This document shows, piece by piece, positions 20,424 to 31,088 of a stretch of DNA of 64,000 bases. Both the position numbers and the translations under genes were made by a program. The stretch is from the NCBI GenBank assembly GCA_025504975.1, contig JANUWI010000001.1, forward strand, positions 744,001 to 808,000, written 5' to 3'. Source of the stretch: Plenodomus lindquistii. Its lineage: Eukaryota; Ascomycota; Dothideomycetes; Pleosporales; Leptosphaeriaceae. A model generated the notes under the pieces. The model searched no databases. It had not been told where the DNA came from and saw only the letters and a list, made by a program, of their open reading frames with translations. How positions within the stretch are numbered: position 1 is the first letter of the stretch; every line of letters starts with the position of its first letter.

Positions 20424-22544
20424 TCAGTATGTGACGCGATACTCTGGTGGAATGAACTCCAAGCCCAACCCTTCAAATACGGCTCTCTCCGCATCTTCCG
20501 GGGTTCCGTTGATTCCGTTTTCTCCTTCTAGCAGCACAGTCTCCCCGGTATTCCTGCTGCGAATACCGCTACTGTCAAACTTCCAGCCTTTGATCGCTTT
20601 CGCGTACCGCCGCAAGTCTCGCTGAAATGTTGTGCCTCCACTCCAGCCCAGAACAGCGCAACCCACGGTCCGCCAAGGAGCAACAATGATATCAACACGA
20701 CGATGAATAGCAGGATTCTTCGCGTCCGGATCTGATGCCAAGTCTGCTTCCTGCGTCCGCCAAGTAGGATCTTGCCACACCACCAGCGCCTTATCAAGTG
20801 TGTCAAAGCCAACACCCGCGCCTGTAGACGATCGAAAGGGCAGTGCTTGTTGCCCTCGATTCGTGTTCGCCAGACTCATAGTGAGTATATGTGTGATCCA
20901 TCCCGCCTCTTCCAACGAATCCACAATCTGGCGGATCAAGCCCGCAGTCTTCTCAATATTTGGATGGGACACAATCATATCCACATCGCCAGATGCCTGT
21001 TTTCCGCGACGATACCCACCAACAATTGTGACTGTGACTTGATCATCGCACAGTCGTACCGCGTGCTCTTTGACAACGGATGCTATTTGTTGCACTTCTG
21101 GTCGCGGGATGGGTACGAGGAATTCATCGTAGTATTTGATACCAATTTGCTGCACCCTGTCCAGGTCATTCCAGCCATACTCGATGATATCGTCTAGTTC
21201 ACTCCAGTGGTTATTGTAGTAGAAGTTCCGCGCTGTCTTCGCTCCAACACCCCAGATGTCATAGAAGAGGCGCAATATTTTTAGCGCTTCGTCATTTTCG
21301 TAGTCCTGCACTGCTTGGATTTTACCTGTGTTCTTCCATTCGACAAATAAGACAGCTGTCTTCTCATCACAACCAGGAAGTTGGGCAAGCTCGCGTGGAT
21401 GGCTTAATTTGTACGGATATGCTGCAATGGAAGCGATGATGGTCGAGTAAGCGCGCACCCCAATTTGATCATCGATAAGAGTACGAGCAACACGAATCTT
21501 CTTCAGTTGCTCAAGAAAATCTTCGTTTGGACTGTTGGCCGGCGTGAAGCGTTGACAAGCATACTTCACACCCTTGGCCACCCATTCCGGAGGCTCCGGA
21601 AATTCACTGTCCACACCTTCGTATTCGCTTGTAGTCTTTTGCAGTAAATGCGCAGTCTGTGAAGCATACGACTGATTCGCAGACGACGCCACAGTCTTGC
21701 CTTCAAAGCGGCGAGACCCGTAGCTTCCAAAGCGCTGAGATTTGTATACTGTTTTGGATGTGGTCTTGGATGCATCCGCTTGGGCACGGTGTAGGATGTC
21801 TTGCACGGCATTTGGTCGACTAGCTGGGGCGGTCTGTGAAGCGGAAATCGCCGAAATCGCTGCAGTCGTCATGCTCTTGATAGACTTGGGGTTTTTCGAC
21901 TTCGGCCGCTCCAAGACCTTGCCCTTGTACACAAGATGCCCACCCAAGGGTACCAGGTGACCTTCAGAGACACAAGCTTGTAACCAAGTCATCCTTACAA
22001 CCCAGATAAAATCGTCATTGGACCATGTGTCGAATATCGGTGTCGTGTGAGACTTGGACTCAGACCTCGAAGGCGAAGACAGCGGAGTAAGTCGCCGGAT
22101 CGCAGGTTCTTCATCTTCCGTTTCTGAGCCACCATCGTCCTCGTCTTCGGTAGTAGAGTCGCCTTGACCTGCTGCAGCCGACCGTCGGGTTGCTCCCCGT
22201 GGTCGCTTTCGAGCATGGACAGCTGCCTGCACTGGGCTAGCAGGGCGCTTTGGGCCAGCAGCCTCTTCCACAACCAATTTTCGAGACCTCAGTTCGAACT
22301 CGGCCCTGCTCTTGGTTCCAACTTTACCAATGAAAACCTTGGCCCTTGAAATATCAGTGGTGAGCGGCGCATCATGTTGATGTAGAGTCTCTTTCAATAT
22401 CCTCGCCTCATCGTCTTTCAGATGTGCATCTAGGATCGCAACCGGCGGCAGTCTACTGAGATCAAGTCCAGGTAAGGATATAGTCGATGTTGGTGAGAGC
22501 GAGGGCGCACGCAATGTCTGAGAAGAATGGCCCTTGATAGCCAT
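20424..22544 (-). CDS. Family X DNA polymerase (Pol4 / Pol lambda-mu type)
   Basis: Intronless, 706 residues. An N-terminal BRCT-like region spans roughly residues 30-215; its conserved Trp segment is WVVRMTWLQACVSEG, and a low-complexity acidic insert interrupts it. The 8-kDa and fingers regions carry helix-hairpin-helix signatures (LPGCDEKTA, GVGAKTARNFY). The palm has GGYRRGKQASGDVD at about 509-522, supplying two catalytic aspartates, and HRRVDIIV near 616-623 supplying the third. The C-terminus is GLEFIPPEYR, the usual end of the family. These polymerases fill short gaps in base excision repair and non-homologous end joining. Filamentous fungi usually have a single such gene, so this is probably the Pol4 orthologue. 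Assignment to lambda or mu is not possible here. Confidence 0.92.
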   Translation of the reverse strand: MAIKGHSSQTLRAPSLSPTSTISLPGLDLSRLPPVAILDAHLKDDEARILKETLHQHDAPLTTDISRAKVFIGKVGTKSRAEFELRSRKLVVEEAAGPKRPASPVQAAVHARKRPRGATRRSAAAGQGDSTTEDEDDGGSETEDEEPAIRRLTPLSSPSRSESKSHTTPIFDTWSNDDFIWVVRMTWLQACVSEGHLVPLGGHLVYKGKVLERPKSKNPKSIKSMTTAAISAISASQTAPASRPNAVQDILHRAQADASKTTSKTVYKSQRFGSYGSRRFEGKTVASSANQSYASQTAHLLQKTTSEYEGVDSEFPEPPEWVAKGVKYACQRFTPANSPNEDFLEQLKKIRVARTLIDDQIGVRAYSTIIASIAAYPYKLSHPRELAQLPGCDEKTAVLFVEWKNTGKIQAVQDYENDEALKILRLFYDIWGVGAKTARNFYYNNHWSELDDIIEYGWNDLDRVQQIGIKYYDEFLVPIPRPEVQQIASVVKEHAVRLCDDQVTVTIVGGYRRGKQASGDVDMIVSHPNIEKTAGLIRQIVDSLEEAGWITHILTMSLANTNRGQQALPFRSSTGAGVGFDTLDKALVVWQDPTWRTQEADLASDPDAKNPAIHRRVDIIVAPWRTVGCAVLGWSGGTTFQRDLRRYAKAIKGWKFDSSGIRSRNTGETVLLEGENGINGTPEDAERAVFEGLGLEFIPPEYRVTY

Positions 22545-23759
22545 ATTCGGTCAAACAATTGTGGTGATCCAATAGTCTCAAGCAAGGGTGCACATGTCAA
22601 GACGTATCGAGGAAGCGAGTCCTGTGTGTTCGATCGTACTGGCCTGACGGGCAAAGCATTATGCGCAGGGGATCACATCCAACGCGGCGTTGTACAGTTC
22701 AATGCAAAGGTCTGAGGGCGCCAGACGAAGTAATGACATGGCCCCAAGTGGATGACGTTTGGGCGAGGTCGAAGGCGGAGGTTCTGAGGTTTGGTTGGAT
22801 GCATCCGGTCAGGCGCTTTCCCTTCAGCCCTGTCTTGGCAAAAATGCATCGTTTGTCCCAACTGCAGCCCGTGCTCCCCGCTGCCAACGACCCGCACGGC
22901 CTTCTATTCGAAACAAGTTTCATCCTTTGGCTGCCTTTTCACGAGACCCGTCCGATGCGCCTGACGACCAAGCCGCCGGACACGCATCGCCAATGTACAG
23001 ACCTTCTCTATTGCGCATGACGATGACGTTGCACTCCAAGGTGGACATTGAAACATGCCACTTCCTGCTGACGCGCTGGAGCCAACCCTACCTGAAGCAC
23101 AGAAACAATGGCTTATTCGTATTTGACTTTCATGCTGCTGAGCGCGGCACTGTGGTGACCTTGCTGCGGAGTAACATCCAACGGCTGTCAGGCGCCTCTT
23201 GCACCTCCTCTCCTTTGGATGTGTGACCCATTCCACGCTTCTGGACCTGTCGAAATCGCGCATGAAAGCGAGGAATTCTGCACCACGCTCTTCAACAAGT
23301 ATAACCTGACTAATTGCGCCTAGCTTGGGCTGGGCCAAGATATGGCGAACGTGGACGGCGTTCGCTCCTTGCCGCTGATCCTTCCTCTTTGGTGCCCAGA
23401 CCCGTGTTTCGGTTTTATGACCAAGGGAGCGTTTGATGGACGCCGCCGAGGGTCGATTATATAGTGAGCTATGGGTAAGATGGCAAGCGTCTGACAGGCG
23501 AACCAGTGTACGTGCTCTATCCCGGGCGTTCCTGCACAAGAACGAATCTGTATTGCTGTACTGTGCCACTCACTCCTTGTTGCCGGTCTTGACTGCATAT
23601 CCTTCACTCATTGTCCTTTCGTTTTCAACATTCACTCTTTTGAGAAGAGTGCTGGCTTTCAAGACACTCTTCCATATTGCTTCTTCAAGTTTCGACCACA
23701 TACGTTCGACAACCCAAATACCAAACTGTCCCCAACATCAATCCCGTCTCGCCCTCAAC
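22545..23759. other. Intergenic, no supported gene
   Basis: This interval holds overlapping long frames on both strands (22759-23226 plus, 23569-22904 minus). The minus frame opens with GTG and contains VRHIL, faintly recalling parvulin prolyl isomerases, but nothing after it matches that family. I do not call a gene. The right end serves as promoter of the secreted protein at 23760. Confidence 0.4.
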
Positions 23760-24275
23760 ATGCGTTCCTACATTCTCATCGCATTTCTGGCCACTGTAAC
23801 GTTCGTGTCCGCGATACCCATCACACCGGCCGCGCCACGATGGCAAAGACGCGCAGAACAATTCAGGCTACAAGGACTACGAGAGGTACGCGACAACTTT
23901 ACTGTCCGCCCAAGAGGTCTAACTAATCCATGCGTGTAGTTTGAAATCGCCGAACGACTCATGACACCCACATCCGCTTCACCATCAGAGCCTCAGCCTT
24001 TCCTCTCACGCCTCAATCGTGATCTACACGTCTACCTGCAGACGCTTCATACCGATGACGAGCCCGACCTGTCCGGAGACGTTGCCCCAGGGTCAGCGGA
24101 CGTGCCTCAGATGCTTCCAATTGTACCAGCGTCAGAGGAGCTGACCTTCTTCGAGCGTCTTTGCGCTGTCTTCCATCACAGCGAGAGTGGCTTTGGTTAC
24201 GAGGGCAAGGAGTCGGAGATGCGCCGCCCGATAGGCTCGGTTTACTGGAAACAATTTGGAGGCTTCCGACGATGA
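23760..24275 (+). CDS. Small secreted protein of unknown function
   Basis: Two exons, 23760-23885 and 23940-24275, with a 54-bp intron (GTACGC, branch CTAAC, TAG), give 153 residues. A signal peptide is clear: MRSYILIAFLATVTFVSA, with cleavage expected before IPITPAAP. A dibasic RR at about residue 31 could mark a short propeptide. The mature part is acidic and Pro/Ser-rich, ends in QFGGFRR, and has one Cys, so no disulfide-stabilised fold is expected. No catalytic motif is seen. It could be an effector-like or cell-wall-associated protein; that is a guess. An intron directly after the signal-peptide exon is common in fungal secreted-protein genes. Confidence 0.68.
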
Positions 24276-25198
24276 CTTGGTGGCTATGTTTGCTCTCTCT
24301 GGGGTGCTCACTCATGTCTTAACGAAATTATGCGCCACATATATGGAGTGTTTGTGTGGAGTACCACTATTGCAATGTCATTCGTTCCTTAGGTCAAAAG
24401 GAGTCGCGACTCGGGTGACTCAGACCTTTAGCCTGTCAACACAGATTAGCAGATATGTCCATCGGTTGCTTTAGTCCATTCGTCTGCGCTGACGTGCTCT
24501 TCCCAGGATGATGTGAATGTGAGAAACCAGGTAGCAGTTGAATTGTCGAAAATCGAACGAAGGCCAACCGCCATACAAGACTAAGTCAGCAAGGTCATAA
24601 GTGCTAGTCGCTATAGTCAACACACCAAAATTAGCACAAGGCTAAAATTCCTTTAATACTACGTGTATTCTCTAGGAGCGGTTGAGACTTGCTTTCACCA
24701 GAACTACGTACTTTTGTCGTCTCCCTGCTGCTGTATAGGCTTAAAAGTCATGCTGTTAAGGCGAGATTGGGACGCCATGAACCAGAGCCATTTTAGAGAG
24801 ACAAGCATAGTATGAAGATGCTCGTTCGAGATTGCACATATTCTCTTGATCCGATGGAGAACCTGGCTGAGTATTGGACGTGAGGGTCGAGGTCTTCATG
24901 AATCAAGAACCAACCCTCATCGATGATGAAATGACTCGGGCTTGTCAGCGAACCAACGACGCGCCACAGACATCAGAAACTGTGGACCTCAGGCGCAACG
25001 GCGATCGTCATATCGGCATCTTCCACTGCTCACAATGTGCCTTCGCGTTGCCACATCCTCCTCAGCGAAATCCCTTGATCGCAGCCACCACAGCACATCG
25101 TCCACTGACCACCGACCAACCGCGGTGCTCGATCACACGCCATTTCATCCCCAAAACCCTAGACGCACGCCTGCCTCCAACACCAACAAACCGCAATC
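24276..25198. other. Intergenic, no supported gene
   Basis: About 900 bp between two plus-strand genes. The middle part (24540-24860) is AT-rich. A 139-codon frame near 24874-25293 overlaps the Mpv17 start in another frame and is taken as chance. Confidence 0.45.
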
Positions 25199-25922
25199 AT
25201 GAAGCTCCCCCCTATCGCAATCGCCTGTCTCTCCGCCCTCGCCATCGACTCGTGCTCCAACATCATCGCGCAACGCCTCAAAGCTTGGAATGAATCCAAG
25301 CCGTTCGTCTTCGACCGCGTGCTCTTCACACAATTCGCCATCATGGTCGTGCTGACTGCGCCGATCAATTATCACTGGCAGAACTGGCTCGAGCGCGCGT
25401 TTCCAGGGTGGAAGACGGTCAAGCAGCGGAGGGAGATGGGGGTTGGTGAGGAGGAAAAGGGGATTATGTTGAAGGAGGATGGGGAGGACAAGAAGATGAT
25501 CGAGGAGGATGTTAGGGTCAGGAGTTGGGTCAATATATTTAAGAAGTGGTTTACAGATGTAAGTTCTCTTCAAGGGGTTAGACTGGACGTTTGCGATACT
25601 GACCAGCTGAAGTGTATAACAATGGGGGCATTGCTGAATCAGTCAATGTTTTTGATATTGATAGGGCTGCTGAAGGGTAAGACGATGCCATTGATCGTCG
25701 ACGACTTTCGAAATGCAAGTACACCATCGAAGAACCACGCAAGATTAATACTCATGATGTGCGCAGGAGCTATTTGGTCTCATCTTCGATTCGTACAAAG
25801 TCTGGCCCATCGCCAACTTCTTCAGCACCACGTTCGTGCCAGTCGAACGGCGCATAGTCTTCCTAAGCTTCTGCGGTCTGCTTTGGAACATCTACTTATC
25901 CCTCGTTGCGGCGCGCCTTTAA
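25199..25922 (+). CDS. Mpv17/PMP22 family membrane protein
   Basis: Three exons, 25199-25558, 25613-25714 and 25767-25922, give about 205 residues. Exon 1 has membrane-prone segments (FTQFAIMVVLTAPINYHWQ) and an unusual charged insert rich in Glu and Lys. Exons 2-3 give MFLILIGLLKGK, DDFRN|ELFGLIFDSYKVWPIANFF and LLWNIYLSL, matching the family's conserved W-P and W-x-x-Y-x-S signatures. Relatives sit in the mitochondrial inner membrane (Sym1/Mpv17) or peroxisome (PMP22); the location here is undecided. Intron 1 has two in-frame acceptors, at 25606 and 25612, differing by two residues. Intron 2 needs a GC donor (AAT|GCAAGT). The gene converges with the next one, 82 bp apart. Confidence 0.82.
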
Positions 25923-26004
25923 GCTACGCTTTTTACATATCAATCCATTCAATGTCTAGAGACAGTACATGGTGTACGAGCTTTATGAAACATGATCAAG
26001 CCAG

Positions 26005-26850
26005 TTATTCCACCCTGGGTCCCTTCTTCCATGCCTCCATGATAGCTCCCCAGTACTTCGCTTCATCTTCTCTGACATGCCCACAGTGTGCACTCTTCTC
26101 GAAATGCACCTTCACCACGTCCCACCCCTTCGCTATCGCAATATCCGCATGCTCATCTGCCTCTTCGAAGCCAACCATCGCGTCCGCCCGACTATACAGG
26201 TACACCCTTGGCACCTTCGTATCAAACACCTTCTCATCATTCAACTCCCGATAAAGCACAACCATCTTGTTCTCCTTGAACGTTGCTGTATTGACCAGGA
26301 ACGTCGCAATGAGGAGCAAATGCACAGCCAGAGGGCCAAACCACCGCCAGAATATTGTTTTGGGCAAGGATGCGGAAATGGCGGCGTGGCTTTTCATCCA
26401 CGGTCCCCTCGTAGGAGAGGAGTCCAAAACTTGCACTCGCATGGGTAACTTCTCACCGTACTGCGCAAGCCACGCTTTCGCCAGTTCATTGATCTGATTT
26501 CCGCCTCCGTTGGACCAGCTATGCACCAGAACTTCGTCTCCTAGCTTGGTGTGCTCAGCCACGAGATCCATGGCAGGCTTCAGCAAGGGAGCGTAGGCCG
26601 AGGGCCGGCGGAACAGGTCGGGCGTGAAACATCGGATCAGCAAGATCCTGGAAGACGGAAAGAGTCTCCGGTATGAGGCTGTATATTTGGCGATATGCTT
26701 TCCTGCAGCTGCATTCCACGCGCAGAGTAAAATGAGCGGTGTATGGTCCGCAGACCTAGAGAGATAGGATGGAGATGTGTAGAGGTAGGTGTTGTGTCCT
26801 ATCTTCTCGAAGTCTGCAAGTGCTTCTGAGGTTGGAGAGGTTGTTGCCAT
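26005..26850 (-). CDS. DUF829 (TMEM53/PaxU-like) alpha/beta hydrolase
   Basis: Intronless, 281 residues from the ATG at 26850, the only Met near the start. The frame runs on upstream from a GTG but without Met. An alpha/beta-hydrolase pattern is visible: the strand LILLCAWNAAAGKHIAKY, the nucleophile elbow VHSWSNGGG, an acid in VYLYSRADAMVGF and a His in KSAHCGHVR. This is the arrangement of DUF829 proteins, which include TMEM53 and the PaxU proteins of indole-diterpene clusters. A hydrophobic stretch, LAVHLLLIATFLV, may associate with a membrane. Substrate is unknown. No biosynthetic cluster surrounds it, so PaxU-like secondary metabolism is not suggested by context. Confidence 0.82.
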   Translation of the reverse strand: MATTSPTSEALADFEKIGHNTYLYTSPSYLSRSADHTPLILLCAWNAAAGKHIAKYTASYRRLFPSSRILLIRCFTPDLFRRPSAYAPLLKPAMDLVAEHTKLGDEVLVHSWSNGGGNQINELAKAWLAQYGEKLPMRVQVLDSSPTRGPWMKSHAAISASLPKTIFWRWFGPLAVHLLLIATFLVNTATFKENKMVVLYRELNDEKVFDTKVPRVYLYSRADAMVGFEEADEHADIAIAKGWDVVKVHFEKSAHCGHVREDEAKYWGAIMEAWKKGPRVE

Positions 26851-27217
26851 GTTGGTCCAAACTTGCGAATTGGAACTGAAGCGACGTTTGAGTGCAGCCG
26901 CGAGCACGAGGATTTGAGTATCACGGGGACGCACGCGACTTAAATGTAGTTGAATACAAGCAGTGAAATAGATCTTGAAGTCGTAGAAATGCCTGGGTAT
27001 CAGCGTGGTCCACGTAGTGAGGAGAAAGTACAAGAGCAAATGTGTCCCACCCACACTCAGCACAACCTGCGGTACAACCGAGGTCCACCTGTCATTGGGT
27101 AGAGCAACTCGCCAGCATCACCCACATAAGACACCAACCATCAGGACGAACCTTCTCATCACCATTCGGACAAAGCAAGTACATTACTGTCTATCGCTCC
27201 TCCTTCATCCACTGTGC

Positions 27218-27540
27218 TTAGCCGCGGCCGAGCTTCCAGGCCGCAGCAGACGAAACAGCAGGCCCAGCCTGTGCAGCGCCCACCATGCTGGCTCCGTATC
27301 CTCCCATCGCTTCGCTCTGTGCCGTTGCGTAGATGTCGCCGGCGGACAAGGCGTCGAAGTAGCTTATGATGGATGATGGATGACGGATGTAGCGGTCGAG
27401 CCTAGAATTGCTTGACCAGTCTGGCTCATGTGGATCATGTGCAGACGTAGGTACCAATGGAGAATGATAGTTCTTGCGCGGGCTTACCAGTCCTGGCGCG
27501 CTGAAGATCGGGACTGCAGCCGCAACAGTGTCATCAACGA
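27218..27540 (-). pseudogene. ISG12-like fragment or small gene
   Basis: The minus strand encodes SAGDIYATAQSEAMGGYGASMVG followed by an Ala/Gly tail ending at 27218. It is close to the ISG12/IFI6-16 C-terminal signature. An upstream piece around 27540-27490, readable as VDDTVAAAVPIFSAPGL, ends at a GTAAGC donor and looks like the preceding hydrophobic part of the same motif, but no acceptor joins the two in a matching phase. A different frame can be joined (ATG at 27535, acceptor TAG), giving about 76 residues without the hydrophobic part. I leave it as a damaged or mis-modelled copy of the gene at 27869-28280. Confidence 0.35.
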
Positions 27541-27868
27541 CGTGAAAGAATGTCTAGGAAGGATGTTCTGCAATTTATCTTAGAAGTGTCAAGGGCGCTG
27601 TCCTTCTCGTGGACTTTGAGTGGGCAAATGCTGATAGTGAAGGTTGAGTGTGAAGCATGAGCAGGCACGAGGCGGGTACGAAATATTCACGTAGGTATCA
27701 GTATGATGAGGTGAAAGTCAAGAGTCAGTCCTGCAAACTGGCCGGTGCAGGCGCTACGCTGCAGCTGAACGCGTGAGCTGTATATTGGTTGGCTACCATA
27801 GCATCTTCCGCATTCACACACTGCGCGCCACGCCAATTCACTTGTCCCGTGTTTACAGCGACTAGCCT

Positions 27869-28280
27869 TCAGCCACGGCGAAACAGTAACTTGCGTAGTC
27901 CTCCATATCGTCTCACCTGTTTGCCACAGTGATGTACAAGCAACGAAGACAACGCCGCCCCCACGCGAATACAATTTTCTGTTGTGCTTGCTTCTTTTCC
28001 ACGCATACCTGCACTCTGCAACTTTGTATAAGGAGTTCCAGCAGACACATCACCAATTTTCCTCATTGCTGACGAAGCCACAGACCCTATAATCCATGTA
28101 AATTCTGCTCAATAGAAACATCAACTTTGACGACGCACTGGTTCGTATTCCTTGGGCCCCAAACCCCAGTATCCAAAGACCAGCGCTGGGCCATATGAGC
28201 ACGATGCCGTTGAGTAATTGTAAAACTGTCTCGATAGGATGAGCGCGAGCAACGCTGAGAAATTTGTTGGGGATGGACAT
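27869..28280 (-). CDS. ISG12 (IFI6/IFI27)-like small membrane protein
   Basis: Two exons, 28280-28139 and 28086-27869, with a 52-bp intron (GTGCGT, branch region, TAG), give 119 residues. The join restores WILGFGAQGIRT|RSVASSAMRKIGDVSAGTPY followed by TKLQSAG, which matches the ISG12 consensus of a Gly-rich hydrophobic turn followed by SAGS-x-x-A-x-LQSAG. The last 45 residues diverge from the family, so a further intron with donor GTATGCG just after LQSA is possible. In animals these proteins are interferon-induced and act at the nuclear envelope or mitochondria. Fungal members have no established role. A second piece of the same family lies 330 bp downstream. Confidence 0.5.
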
Positions 28281-28748
28281 GTTGGTGGTTGTGCGTGTCA
28301 GATTATTATCCCTGAGCGATAAGGCGAGATCGGTTATGCGTGGTGTATAACTTCGATGATAGGTGATGATGATAAAGAAGAAGAAGAAAATGGTGAGCAC
28401 ACCGTGCAAAGTGGGCTAGTGCGGCACAGCTACACATGCAGTGGACTTACATCACCAAAAGTAAGAGTCGGTATACTTGTGATACTGCAATTGATGGGCC
28501 CACGCCGTGCTGTGCTTTGTGTGTTATCAGGATCCTGCCTTGATTAGGCTGAGTAGCTCGGCACAATCGTAGATGCTTCGCCTTGAGCGCATGTGATCGA
28601 TCACAATAGTTTGTTCAAACTTTTTTTAGGTTACGATGCAGTCACTTCGCAGAAGAGAAAAGACAGAAGCCCAATCCGAAGTAAGAAGTCATGGTACTCA
28701 TAAAAACGCCAAAGCAATGCTAAATCTCACAAACACTCCCCAGGCAGT

Positions 28749-31088
28749 CTAGTGCTCGAATCCGACTCCTAGAGTGCCGTTCAAATCCCTAAAGTCGCCC
28801 CTCAAACTCTGAATACCCTCCCGTCTCACTTCCTCGACTAGGTCTTTGATCTTTGGCGTCATAACCTCTGGTTCGAAGCCAAAATACTGATACGCCGCCT
28901 TACTAGGCAAACTCTTTCCAAATCGACGCATTGACACCGCCGCATCAGCATACCTCTCCCATCCATTCGCTGCATATGCCTCAATCACAACTGTTGGCTT
29001 GCCTGCCTTGGACTTAAGAACCGATTGCTTGTATGCCTTGTCTTGTTGCTCGAATAGCCTCGGGCAGGGGAATGAGACAACGCGAGCGGTGATGTTGTGT
29101 TCGGATTTGAGCAAATCGCGGGTTTGCATGGCGTAGACCATCTCAGATCCTGTGCTAATAAGTGTTACATCGAAGTCTTCTTCTTCGACGAAGACGTAAG
29201 CACCCTTTGCGAAGCCTTCGCGAGAAGATTGCTTCCATTGCGGGAGGGTTTGGCGTGATAACGAGATGATAGTAGGGGTCTCTGTGGCTTTGATAGCAAC
29301 CTCAAAGGCGCCGGCAACCTCCTCAGAGTCGCAAGGGCGCATGTAGAGGAGGTTAGGCATCGCACGGTATAGTGCTGCGAGAGCTATGGGTTGATGGGTG
29401 GGGCCGTCTTCGCCTATCACGGGTTGTTAGGTCTGTAAGAGCAATTCAGGGTTGGTTTGAAGGAGCATACCTGTTCCGATACTATCATGAGTGGCAATGT
29501 GGATTTGCTGGAGGCCTTGGAGCGCGCCCATGCGGACCGCTGGTGCGGCGTAGAGGTAGAACATGAAGAACGAGCTGGTGATGGGTAGGAAGGTCCCCTT
29601 GTTGTACGCAGCGAGGCCGTTGGAGATGGCGCACATGGCGTGCTCGCGGATGCCGTAGTGAATGTACCGTCCAGAGTAGTTCCCGTTTAGACCACATTCT
29701 GTCTTGAGTTCGGGGGATTGGAAGTCGACTTTCTTGTTGTATGCGACGTTGCAACTGGGTGTAAGGTCCGCAGTGCCGACCAGGAAGTTGCCCATGTTTT
29801 CTCCAAGAGGATTGCCCACGAGACCAGCGGACTTGCGAGTGGCGGTAGGCTCGGATGGGAAGTCTTCTTTCTTCGGGATGAACTTTGTCCAGTCGGCAGG
29901 CATCTTACCTGCAACGCGGAGCTTGAACTCTGCTGCGAGCTCAGGATATGCTTTCTCGTACGCACTGACGGTAGCAGCCCAGTCAGCCTCAAGCTGCTTA
30001 CCACGAGGAGCTACATCTTCGAAGAAGCTGTACATCTCGTCAGGCAGATGGTAGTGTTGTTCCGGGTCGAGACCAAAGGATTTCTTGATGTTAACGATGT
30101 CGTCGAGACCCAAAGCAGCTCCGTGCGTCGCGGGCGTACCCGCCTTCCCTGATCCAATACCGATGATTGTGCGGATGTTGATGAAGGTTGGCTTCTCGCT
30201 TGTCCTGGCGGCCAAGAGAGCATGCACAATGGCCGAGATGTTTGAGTGACCATCGATGATGTCAATCACTTCCCAGCCAGTTGCTCGCATCTTTGCGTTG
30301 ATGTCTTCACCAGAGTTCGCGACATCGGCGGTACCGTCGCAGGTAATGTTGTTATTGTCGTACATGATGCAGAGGTTGTTGAGCTTCCAGTGACCAGCGA
30401 GTGAGACAGCCTCAAGACCGACGCCCTCTTGAAGACAGGCGTCACCAATCATACACCATGTCATGTTGTTAACGACCTCATGTCCCTCGCGATTGTATGT
30501 TGCAGCCAAGTTCTTGGTGGCCATTGCCATGCCCACAGCATTTGCGACACCCTGACCCAGGGGTCCAGTAGTGACTTCGACTCCCTCGTTCTCGATCTCA
30601 GGGTGTCCAGGGCAGATGGAATCGTATCTTGAGGAGTGATATGACTTGAGCTGCTCTGTGGTCATGCTTTCTACACCAACGAGATGCATAAAAAGATACT
30701 GCCATAAGCAAGCATGGCCTGGAGTGTGTCAGCTCACGAGTTCGGAGTCTGTGGCCCAAGCCAGGGTGGAATAGTGAAACATACCGTTTGATAGAACGAA
30801 GCGATCGCGGTTAAAGTAATCGCCATTCTTAGGGGAAAACTTCATGACATACTTGTACAGCGCAACTCCAATGGCAGCCATACCCATGGCTGATCCGGGA
30901 TGCCCACCATTGAATTGTTGGCAGAGGTCGGCGATGTATGCGCGGAACGTTCCCAGTACTCGCTCATGCTGATCTGACTTTTCCAGTTTGAAGGCCGAGA
31001 GACCACCCGTTCCGTTGACTTTTGCCACCACAGGCTTGACAGGGAGATCGCTGGAGACCTTGTCGTAGCTTTCGAGTGATGGAGACAT
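28749..31088 (-). CDS. Transketolase family, dihydroxyacetone-synthase (DAS)-like
   Basis: Three exons, 31088-30785, 30718-29471 and 29413-28749, give 738 residues. The N-terminal domain has FNGGHPGSAMGMAAIGVALYK, the exon join FVLSNG|HACLWQYLF and a thiamine-pyrophosphate site GDACLQEGVGLEAVSLAG with N further on. The middle domain has HYGIREHAMCAISNGL, including the catalytic Glu of the transketolase pyrimidine domain, then HDSIGT|GEDGPTHQP. These motifs, and the wording NRDFVLSNGHAC with CQQF-GGHPG, resemble dihydroxyacetone synthase (formaldehyde transketolase) of methylotrophic yeasts more than the ordinary pentose-phosphate enzyme. DAS transfers a two-carbon unit from xylulose 5-phosphate to formaldehyde. 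The C-terminus is GFEH, without a PTS1 peroxisomal signal. Introns are 66 and 57 bp. Confidence 0.88.

Noticed and set aside
22904..23569. Minus-strand 221-codon frame containing VRHIL, recalling parvulin prolyl isomerases
   Set aside because: It opens with GTG rather than ATG, and after VRHIL none of the expected parvulin motifs follow in any frame. The match is too short to support a gene.
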